A DNA stretch of 64,000 nt from Bacteroidota bacterium (GTDB lineage Bacteria; Bacteroidota; Bacteroidia; Chitinophagales; Chitinophagaceae). The notes beneath the pieces were generated by a model that saw only the letters and a program-made list of their open reading frames with translations, searched no databases and was not told the DNA's origin. The translations under genes and the position numbers were made by a program. The DNA lies in NCBI GenBank assembly GCA_947476145.1, contig CANJPH010000001.1, forward strand, positions 1-64,000, written 5' to 3'. Below are positions 17,372 through 24,037 of this stretch, piece by piece; positions within the stretch are counted from its first letter, which is position 1, and each line of letters begins with the position of its first letter.

Positions 17372-18208
17372 ATGAATAAAAGATTTTCAAAATTTTCAGC
17401 AATCATCCCCATAACACTTTTTATGGTCGCTTGTAATTCTTTTCAATATCAAGCAACTAACCAGTTATATAAAAAGCAAGCAAAACAATTGGCTAAAGAA
17501 ATAATGGCACAGCCATATTCCATTACAGACTCTATAAATTCAATTCCAGCTCCTACTTGGGTAGGTACCACTAACTTTGATTTACGCAAACCTAATTTTG
17601 TAATTATTCATCATACGGCACAAAACGCATGTGAACAAACCTTGCGCACTTTTACTTTGGAAAGAACTAAAGTAAGTGCTCATTATGTAATTTGCAAAGA
17701 CGGAACAGTGCATCATATGTTAAACGATTATTTAAGGGCTTGGCATGGTGGCGTTGCAAAATGGGGTAATAATACCGACATTAATTCCAGCTCCATTGGT
17801 ATAGAAATTGATAATAACGGTTTTGAGCCTTTTGAACCTAAGCAAATTGAAAGCCTACTTAATTTGCTTACGATTTTGAAAAATAAATACAAGATTCCAA
17901 CGGCTAATTTTATAGGTCATGGGGATATTGCACCTACTCGTAAGAATGATCCCAATATTCAGTTTCCTTGGGTTTTATTAGCCAATAAAGGGTATGGAGT
18001 TTGGTCTGAACCCAATCCTACCATTCCATTAAAAGATAATATTTCAGTACCTTATGCATTAGCGCTGGTGGGATATGATGTAAAAGATACCACATCCGCG
18101 ATACTTGCTTTTAAAAGACATTTTAGACAGGATAGTACGACCATTATGAATGATGCGGATAAGTCTGTTTTATCACAGCTTATTACTAAGAAACTTTCTG
18201 GTAATTAG
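17372..18208 (+). CDS. Lipoprotein N-acetylmuramoyl-L-alanine amidase (AmiD-like)
   Basis: This 278-residue envelope protein cleaves the bond between muramic acid and the stem peptide. A lipoprotein signal ends LFMVAC (Cys21). The Amidase_2 domain spans about 70-200, with zinc ligands in VIIHHTAQN (about 86) and IGHGDIAPTRKNDP (about 188-201), and the catalytic region GIEIDNNG. The C-terminal segment (about 225-278) looks like a small helical peptidoglycan-binding domain, as in AmiD. It stands alone; a role in peptidoglycan recycling or anhydro-muropeptide cleavage is inferred from the family. Confidence 0.88.
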   Translation: MNKRFSKFSAIIPITLFMVACNSFQYQATNQLYKKQAKQLAKEIMAQPYSITDSINSIPAPTWVGTTNFDLRKPNFVIIHHTAQNACEQTLRTFTLERTKVSAHYVICKDGTVHHMLNDYLRAWHGGVAKWGNNTDINSSSIGIEIDNNGFEPFEPKQIESLLNLLTILKNKYKIPTANFIGHGDIAPTRKNDPNIQFPWVLLANKGYGVWSEPNPTIPLKDNISVPYALALVGYDVKDTTSAILAFKRHFRQDSTTIMNDADKSVLSQLITKKLSGN

Positions 18209-18229
18209 TGCTTCTAATCATTGACTTTT

Positions 18230-18262
18230 ATTTGTTGACTAACAAATGTTAGCGTAATTTTA
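18230..18262 (+). promoter_or_regulatory. Acyl-CoA dehydrogenase promoter with overlapping operator-like dyads
   Basis: TTTG (18231-18234), a 20-bp spacer and TAATTTTA (18255-18262) form a good promoter. Two dyads overlap it. ATTTGTT-GACT-AACAAAT (18230-18247) covers the -33 box. CTAACA-AA-TGTTAG (18239-18252) fills the spacer. A repressor bound there would block RNA polymerase. The regulator is not identified. Confidence 0.65.
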
Positions 18263-18278
18263 CACAAATTATTTTTCT

Positions 18279-19433
18279 ATGGATTTCAAATTAACTGAAG
18301 AGCAATTAATGATTCAACAGGCTGCTCGTGAATTTGCGCATCAACAATGTTTGCCAGGCGTTATTGAAAGGGATGAAAATCAAATCGTCCCCAAAGATCA
18401 ATTAAAACAATTGGCCAATTTGGGATTTTTAGGAATGATGACCGATCCAGCATATGGAGGAGCAGGTATGGATTCCGTTAGTTATGTTTTGGCTATGGAA
18501 GAAATTAGTAAGGTGGATAGTAGCGTGAGTGTTGCGATGAGTGTTAATAATAGTTTGGTTTGTTGGGGTTTGGAGCAATACGGTACGGAAGCTCAAAAAC
18601 AAAAATATCTTATACCCCTTGCTCAAGGGATGAAAGACGGTGAATTGTATATTGGTGCATTTTTATTAAGTGAACCTGAAGCAGGAAGCGATGCAACGCA
18701 TCAGCATACGAGTGCCGTGAAAGAAGGCGACCATTATATTATTAATGGAGTCAAAAACTGGATCACCAATGGTTCCACAGCAAGTGTGTATTTGGTAATT
18801 GCTCAAACCGATTATACCAAAGGTCATAAAGGCATTAATGCCTTTATTGTAGAAAAAAACACGCCAGGGGTTTCCGTGGGTGCCAAAGAAAATAAAATGG
18901 GTATTAGAGGTAGCGATACGCATGCCGTTTCCTTTATGGATGTTAAAGTAGCTGCTGAAAATAGAATAGGCGAGGAAGGGTTTGGATTTAATTTTGCCAT
19001 GAAAACTTTAAATGGAGGTCGGATTGGTATTGCAGCACAAGCATTAGGAATAGCAAGTGGCGCATATGAATTGGCATTAGCTTATAGTAAGGAGCGAAAA
19101 ACATTTGGTAAACCCATACATGAGCATCAAGCCATTCAATTTAAATTGGCAGAAATGGCAACTAAAATTGAAACTGCAAGATTATTGTGTTTTAAAGCAG
19201 CATGGGAAAAAGACAATCACTTAGATTATACAACCACCGCGGCCATGGCAAAATTATATGCCAGTGATGTTGCAATGTGGGTCACAGTAGAGGCTGTTCA
19301 AGTTCATGGAGGGTATGGTTTTGTAAAAGAATACCATGTAGAGCGCCTAATGAGAGACGCTAAAATCACGCAAATTTATGAGGGTACGAGTGAGATCCAG
19401 AAAATGGTGATTGGACGAAGTATTACGCGATAA
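18279..19433 (+). CDS. Acyl-CoA dehydrogenase (short/medium-chain type)
   Basis: This 384-residue cytoplasmic FAD enzyme introduces the alpha-beta double bond into acyl-CoA. It has the usual helical, beta-barrel and helical domains. LSEPEAGSDA (about 130-139) and KNWITNGSTA contact FAD and substrate. The C-terminal VQVHGGYGFVKEYHVERLMRD and IYEGTSEIQ place the catalytic Glu in YEGTSE (about residue 370). The sequence is nearest to butyryl-CoA or short-branched-chain dehydrogenases; chain length cannot be decided. The promoter contains operator-like dyads, so substrate-dependent repression is plausible. Confidence 0.93.
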   Translation: MDFKLTEEQLMIQQAAREFAHQQCLPGVIERDENQIVPKDQLKQLANLGFLGMMTDPAYGGAGMDSVSYVLAMEEISKVDSSVSVAMSVNNSLVCWGLEQYGTEAQKQKYLIPLAQGMKDGELYIGAFLLSEPEAGSDATHQHTSAVKEGDHYIINGVKNWITNGSTASVYLVIAQTDYTKGHKGINAFIVEKNTPGVSVGAKENKMGIRGSDTHAVSFMDVKVAAENRIGEEGFGFNFAMKTLNGGRIGIAAQALGIASGAYELALAYSKERKTFGKPIHEHQAIQFKLAEMATKIETARLLCFKAAWEKDNHLDYTTTAAMAKLYASDVAMWVTVEAVQVHGGYGFVKEYHVERLMRDAKITQIYEGTSEIQKMVIGRSITR

Positions 19434-19476
19434 TGGTAAGCTACAAAGGTATTTATTATTAAATTTGCGTTTCAAC

Positions 19477-20160
19477 ATGCTCATTATGGCAGTAAATACC
19501 CAGCAATATCAGATTATACAAAATGAACTTTTAAAGGATCAGGTTCAACTTGTTGCGGTAAGTAAAACTAAACCCAATAAGGACTTGCAAGCCTTATATG
19601 ATTTAGGGCAGCGCGCCTTTGGAGAAAACTATGTTCAAGAATTGGTGGATAAGGAAGCCAGTTTACCTAAGGATATTCAATGGCATTTTATTGGTCATTT
19701 ACAGTCTAATAAGGTAAAATATATAGCTCCATTTGTATATTTAATTCATGGGGTGGATTCAGAAAAATTATTACAAGAAATTAATAAGCAAGCATTAAAA
19801 AACAATAGAGTCATTGATTGTTTATTACAAGTGCATATTGCTACCGAAGAATCAAAATTTGGTTTCGATGGACCTGCTTTACATGAATTATTATTAACTG
19901 GGAGGGTCGCTAATTATTCAAACATTCGCATTAGAGGTCTTATGGGCATGGCTAGTTTTTCGGAGGATCAAACTTTATTGAGCGATGAGTTTACGATGCT
20001 TAAATCTTATTATGATAAAGCAACACTCGCTTTTCCAGATGGTCATTTTAATATACTTAGCATGGGCATGAGCTCCGATTATCAATTAGCCATTACAAAA
20101 GGTAGTAATATGGTTCGCATTGGTAGTTTACTATTTGGAGCGAGGAACTATTCAAAATAG
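19477..20160 (+). CDS. YggS/PROSC-family PLP homeostasis protein
   Basis: This 227-residue protein has the alanine-racemase N-terminal barrel only and acts in PLP homeostasis, with no confirmed catalytic role. PLP-lysine motif VAVSKTKPNKD (about residues 25-35), GENYVQEL, WHFIGHLQSNK and the C-terminal LSMGMSSDYQLAITKGSNMVRIG are all diagnostic. The start is placed at the ATG at 19477; the ATG at 19486 is also possible. TAAATTTG at 19460-19467 is a -7-like box that rules out the longer upstream frame. Confidence 0.9.
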   Translation: MLIMAVNTQQYQIIQNELLKDQVQLVAVSKTKPNKDLQALYDLGQRAFGENYVQELVDKEASLPKDIQWHFIGHLQSNKVKYIAPFVYLIHGVDSEKLLQEINKQALKNNRVIDCLLQVHIATEESKFGFDGPALHELLLTGRVANYSNIRIRGLMGMASFSEDQTLLSDEFTMLKSYYDKATLAFPDGHFNILSMGMSSDYQLAITKGSNMVRIGSLLFGARNYSK

Positions 20161-20161
20161 C

Positions 20162-20191
20162 AAAAAAGGAGCCATTTGCATGACTCCTTTT
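20162..20191. terminator. Bidirectional terminator between yggS and the M20 hydrolase
   Basis: AAAAAAGGAG (20162-20171) pairs with CTCCTTTT (20184-20191) around an interrupted loop that contains AT/AT pairs. A- and T-runs flank it on opposite sides, serving the two convergent genes. Confidence 0.7.
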
Positions 20192-20214
20192 AAAAATTGT
20201 ATACCAACTATATT

Positions 20215-21513
20215 TTATTTTGTTTTTGTGATCGCATTGTCAAATACCAATTGTGTGAATGCTTTTACACCCACTATAAATCCAGATTCGTCTAAATAAA
20301 AATCAGGTGTATGGTGTGGGCCTGCTTTTTTAGGATCTGTCCCCTTAGGAAGGGCGCCTAAATTAAAAAAGAAGCTTGGTGCTTTTGCAGCGTAAAATGA
20401 AAAATCTTCGGCACCTGTTACCCAAGTTGATTCTGATACATTTGCATCACCAGCAGCTTTTATTAAAGAGGGCAATGTTTTCTTAACTAAACTTGGATCA
20501 TTATAAGTAACCAATGTTTTAGTTTCAATTTTAACATCTGCTGTCGCCCCAGAACTTGCTGCAATAGTTTGTACAGTATGCTTTATTCTTTCATGTACTT
20601 CCGCTTGCATTTTACTATCTAAGGTTCTAATGGTACCTGTCATCTCTGCTGTTTCTGGTATGATATTGGAACGAACTCCGCTATTAATAGTAGCCACTGT
20701 AATCACTAATGGAGCAGTTGTTAAGTCCATTTGTCTACTTACAATATGTTGAAGTCCTTCAATAATTTGAGCCGATGCAGCAATTGGATCTATACCTCCC
20801 CATGGTTGTGAACCATGACTTCCTTTTCCATTTACTTTAATGGTAAACCAATCCGATGAAGCCATAAAAGCGCCAGACTTATATTTTAAGGTACCTACCG
20901 GAGTTTGTGAAGAAATATGGATTCCATATACAGCTTCTACTTTTGGATTATCCAAAGCCCCTTCTTTAATCATTAAAGCTGCTCCACCTTCCTCGGTACC
21001 AGGTGTTCCTTCCTCTGCTGGTTGGAATAAGAATACAACTGTGCCAGGAACATCCTTTTGTAAAGCACTTAAAACTTTAGCAGTAGCCATTAACATGGCT
21101 GTATGAGAATCATGTCCACAGGCATGACTCACATTTACCTTTTGACCATTAAATTCTGTTATTACTTTAGAAGCAAATGGGATAGGGGTTCTCTCCAAAA
21201 CAGGTAAAGCATCAATATCGGCTCTTAATGCGACAACAGGACCCGGCTTACCACCTTTTAAAACTGCGACAACACCTGTTGATGCAACAGGATATCTCAC
21301 TTCTACATTTGGTAAAGTTTTTAAAAAATCGGCAATATATTTACCAGTATTAAATTCTCTATTAGACAATTCTGGATTTTCATGAAAATGTCTTCTCCAG
21401 CTTATTAATTGAGGTTCTACTTCTTTAATTAAGGCATTGTAATTTTTCGGTAACTCTTGTGCATAGTTGGTAATTGAACTTGTCACCAATAGCGCCATTA
21501 GTAATTTTCGCAT
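20215..21513 (-). CDS. Exported M20-family amidohydrolase
   Basis: This 432-residue metal-dependent hydrolase (aminoacylase or hippurate-hydrolase type) probably releases amino acids from N-acylated or peptide substrates. A signal peptide (MRKLLMALLVTSSITNYAQ) points to the periplasm. Metal-binding motifs are HACGHDSHTAM (about 130-140) and FLFQPAEEGTPGTEEGG (about 165-181), with the lid dimerisation domain near 215-330 and the C-terminal GPHHTPDFYLDE. The signal peptide sets it apart from cytoplasmic aminoacylases. The substrate is unknown. Confidence 0.9.
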   Translation of the reverse strand: MRKLLMALLVTSSITNYAQELPKNYNALIKEVEPQLISWRRHFHENPELSNREFNTGKYIADFLKTLPNVEVRYPVASTGVVAVLKGGKPGPVVALRADIDALPVLERTPIPFASKVITEFNGQKVNVSHACGHDSHTAMLMATAKVLSALQKDVPGTVVFLFQPAEEGTPGTEEGGAALMIKEGALDNPKVEAVYGIHISSQTPVGTLKYKSGAFMASSDWFTIKVNGKGSHGSQPWGGIDPIAASAQIIEGLQHIVSRQMDLTTAPLVITVATINSGVRSNIIPETAEMTGTIRTLDSKMQAEVHERIKHTVQTIAASSGATADVKIETKTLVTYNDPSLVKKTLPSLIKAAGDANVSESTWVTGAEDFSFYAAKAPSFFFNLGALPKGTDPKKAGPHHTPDFYLDESGFIVGVKAFTQLVFDNAITKTK

Positions 21514-21554
21514 GTTTTAATATTTATGGTTGTGTATTTAATTTGTTTATAATG

Positions 21555-23123
21555 TTAAGCTTGGTATTCACCAAATACTGATCTTAAGGTATCTGAAATT
21601 TCGCCAAGGGTACAGTCATTTTCTACTGCTTCAATCACTACAGGCATTAAATTGTGATTGTCTATAGCTGCTTGTTTGATAGATGCCAAGCATAGCACTA
21701 CTTTTTCTTGGTTTCTTTTGGATTTTATTTTTTGTATTTTTTCAATTTGTTCCTGTCTGATTTTCTCGTCAATTCTTGAGATGGGTATATTGCTTGTATT
21801 TTCAGATATAAAATCATTTACCCCTACAATTATTTTTTCTTTAGACTCAATATTTTTTTGATAAGTATACGCACTTTCTGCAATTTTATTTTGCATAAAT
21901 CCATTTTCAATGGCAGGAACACTACCACCCATATCATCTATTTGTTTTATAATAGCTAATGCATCTTGCTCAATTTGCTGGGTAAGATTCTCTATAAAAT
22001 AACTTCCAGCCAAAGGATCGGCGGTGTCGGTAACGCCACTTTCAAATGCTACAATTTGTTGCGTTCTTAAAGCAATGCTTGCGGCTTCCTGTGTTGGTAA
22101 GCCTAAGGCTTCATCAAAACCATTGGTATGTAAGCTTTGTGTGCCACCTAATACAGCTGCCAATGTTTGTATAGTTACTCTGCTAATATTATTTAAAGGC
22201 TGTTGTGCCGTTAATGTTGCGCCACCTGTTTGGGTATGAAAACGTAGCATCAAAGCTTTTTCGTCGGTTGCACCTAGTTCCTTCATAATATTCGCCCACA
22301 TTTTTCTGGCGGCCCTAAACTTCGCAACCTCTTCAAACAAATTATTATGGGCGTTAAAGAAAAAAGACAAGCGTTTCCCAAATACATTTATATCCAACCC
22401 TTTATCTAAAGCCGCTTTCACATAAGCCTTGCCGTTACTTAATGTAAAAGCAATTTCTTGTACAGCCGTACTTCCTGCTTCTCTAATATGATATCCAGAA
22501 ATACTAATGCTATTCCATTTTGGTAAATGTTGGCCGCACCATTCAAAAATATCCGTAATAATGCGCATGGAATGTTTGGGTGGATATATATAAGTGCCCC
22601 TTGCTGCGTATTCTTTTAGGATATCGTTTTGTATTGTTCCCGCTAATTGTTTTATATCAATGCCTCTTTTTTTAGCCAATGCTACATAAAATGCTAGCAA
22701 GATAAAACTGGTAGAATTAATGGTCATGGAAGTACTAATCTTATCCAATGGGATATCTTTAAACAATACTTCCATATCTTTTAAGGACGAAATGGAAACA
22801 CCTACCTTACCCACTTCTCCTTCGGATAAACTATGATCTGGATCGTATCCAATTTGGGTGGGTAAGTCAAAAGCAACACTTAATCCCATCACCCCCTGAG
22901 ACAATAAGAAATGATACCGTTGATTACTTTCTTCGGCAGTTGAAAAACCAGCATATTGACGCATTGTCCATAGCTTACCTCTATACATATCGGATTGAAC
23001 TCCTCTGGTATAGGGGAAGGCCCCAGGTTTTAATTCACCATCTAAATGGCTGGGTAAATCCTGTTGGGTATATACCTTTTGGATGGGGATTCCACTGTCT
23101 GTCTTTTTCACCTTGTCTTGCAT
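21555..23123 (-). CDS. Acyl-CoA mutase large subunit (methylmalonyl-CoA mutase type, no B12 domain)
   Basis: This 522-residue protein is the TIM-barrel catalytic part of a coenzyme-B12-dependent acyl-CoA mutase. [43 protein letters not shown] and [20 protein letters not shown] are family hallmarks. There is no cobalamin domain (DxHxxG), so it needs a separate small subunit not seen here. The Tyr of RQYAGFS and the Arg of [13 protein letters not shown] correspond, by my alignment, to the Tyr and Arg that select methylmalonyl-CoA. The ATG at 23123 ([11 protein letters not shown]) is chosen; a longer frame to 23237 would run into the promoter of the next gene. Confidence 0.85.
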   Translation of the reverse strand: MQDKVKKTDSGIPIQKVYTQQDLPSHLDGELKPGAFPYTRGVQSDMYRGKLWTMRQYAGFSTAEESNQRYHFLLSQGVMGLSVAFDLPTQIGYDPDHSLSEGEVGKVGVSISSLKDMEVLFKDIPLDKISTSMTINSTSFILLAFYVALAKKRGIDIKQLAGTIQNDILKEYAARGTYIYPPKHSMRIITDIFEWCGQHLPKWNSISISGYHIREAGSTAVQEIAFTLSNGKAYVKAALDKGLDINVFGKRLSFFFNAHNNLFEEVAKFRAARKMWANIMKELGATDEKALMLRFHTQTGGATLTAQQPLNNISRVTIQTLAAVLGGTQSLHTNGFDEALGLPTQEAASIALRTQQIVAFESGVTDTADPLAGSYFIENLTQQIEQDALAIIKQIDDMGGSVPAIENGFMQNKIAESAYTYQKNIESKEKIIVGVNDFISENTSNIPISRIDEKIRQEQIEKIQKIKSKRNQEKVVLCLASIKQAAIDNHNLMPVVIEAVENDCTLGEISDTLRSVFGEYQA

Positions 23124-23241
23124 AGTTAAATTTACGAAAAAATCAGGTGTCAAAGCCTCTGTTAATATTCCTATTTTCGAAATTTTAGTTAAATGGCATG
23201 TCCCATACTTGTTGTAATTTTGTATTCTTAAACCCAAGGAT

Positions 23242-23592
23242 ATGTCAACAGATACTATTTCAAATACCCCTGTTCGTTTTACAGCTACTGCTGTGGAGGA
23301 ATTAACTCGATTAATGGGTGAGCCAGGTTTTGATCAACAACAAAAATTAAGGGTGGGCGTAAAAGGAGGAGGTTGTTCAGGCATGACTTATGTCTTAGGC
23401 TTTGACATTGTCAAGGAAGGTGATTTGCAATTCGTATTTGAAGGCATTCCATGTTGCATGGAAGCTGCGCATCAAATTTACTTATATAATATGACCATTG
23501 AATGGCAAGGAGGCTTAAATAGCCGCGGATTTACTTTTCAAAATCCAAATGCATCCAGCACTTGCGGTTGTGGTACCAGCTTCGCTGTTTAA
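23242..23592 (+). CDS. IscA/SufA/ErpA-type iron-sulfur carrier
   Basis: This 116-residue A-type carrier receives and delivers Fe-S clusters in the cytoplasm. The three conserved cysteines are present: [11 protein letters not shown] (about residue 50) and the C-terminal STCGCGTSF (about 109-111). HesB-like strands lie between. It diverges from the mutase gene. TAATTTTG at 23215-23222 is a likely -7 box, giving a leader of about 12 nt. It cannot be assigned to IscA, SufA or ErpA by sequence alone, and no suf or isc genes are adjacent. Confidence 0.92.
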   Translation: MSTDTISNTPVRFTATAVEELTRLMGEPGFDQQQKLRVGVKGGGCSGMTYVLGFDIVKEGDLQFVFEGIPCCMEAAHQIYLYNMTIEWQGGLNSRGFTFQNPNASSTCGCGTSFAV

Positions 23593-23611
23593 AATTATTA
23601 TCATTATAATC

Positions 23612-23643
23612 AAAAGCCTTGGAATTCGTTTCAAGGCTTTTTT
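23612..23643 (+). terminator. iscA terminator
   Basis: AAAAGCCTTG (23612-23621) pairs with CAAGGCTTTT (23632-23641) around GAATTCGTTT, followed by more T. The end of its T-run is the start of the left terminal inverted repeat. Confidence 0.88.
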
Positions 23644-24000
23644 GTTGCTTCCAATTTCATATTCTAAATGATTGCATGATGCAACAGATTCTTCTCGCGA
23701 TCCAATGACGCTAAAAAGTATTTTTATTACCTAAAACGCTGAACTCGCACTTCGTGCTCAAACATGCAGCGTTTTTTAACGGCTCAAAAATTACTTTTCT
23801 TAACGCTATTGGCTCGAAGTTCAGAATCATGTTGCATCATTGCATCTTTGAATATTCAAATTGATAATAACTGCAGTTGGTTCAATTATTGTATGGGCTT
23901 TGTAAATACTAATCTGAGCCGAGCCTTCGAGCATTGCGCAGGGTGAGGAGAAGATTAGGTATTTATGAAGCCCCACTAATTGGAAGCAACAAAAAAGCCT
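23634..24000. mobile_element. MITE-like palindromic element with 23-bp terminal inverted repeats
   Basis: Bases 23634-23656 are the exact reverse complement of 23978-24000 (23 bp, ending TTGCTTCCAATT on the left arm). Inside are further paired segments: ATGATGCAACA (23676-23686) with TGTTGCATCAT (23830-23840), and AAAACGCTG (23733-23741) with CAGCGTTTT (23767-23775). Also present are the palindrome TTTGAATATTCAAA (23847-23860) and an imperfect pair 23895-23914/23952-23974. No transposase is encoded and no clear target duplication is visible. It may be a non-autonomous transposon remnant, a REP-type cluster or a large structured RNA. Confidence 0.6.
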
Positions 24001-24015
24001 CACTAAAAGTGAGGC
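23990..24015 (-). terminator. secDF terminator
   Basis: GCCTCACT (23997-24004) and AGTGAGGC (24008-24015) form a perfect 8-bp stem. On the minus strand it is followed by TTTTTT, so it ends the secDF transcript just after its stop codon. Confidence 0.88.
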
Positions 24016-24037
24016 CTTGTATTAAACATGTTGTTGT

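Larger units (their letters stand above)
23593..24037. other. 445-bp gene-free gap between iscA and secDF
   Basis: The gap holds the iscA terminator, a 367-bp palindrome-rich element with terminal inverted repeats, and the secDF terminator. Short open frames inside it (for example 23764-23946) have no coding character and are not called. Confidence 0.85.

Noticed and set aside
23764..23946. Open frame of 60 codons inside the palindromic element
   Set aside because: It reads straight through the paired arms, has no family resemblance and no promoter or coding bias; it is a by-product of the repeat.
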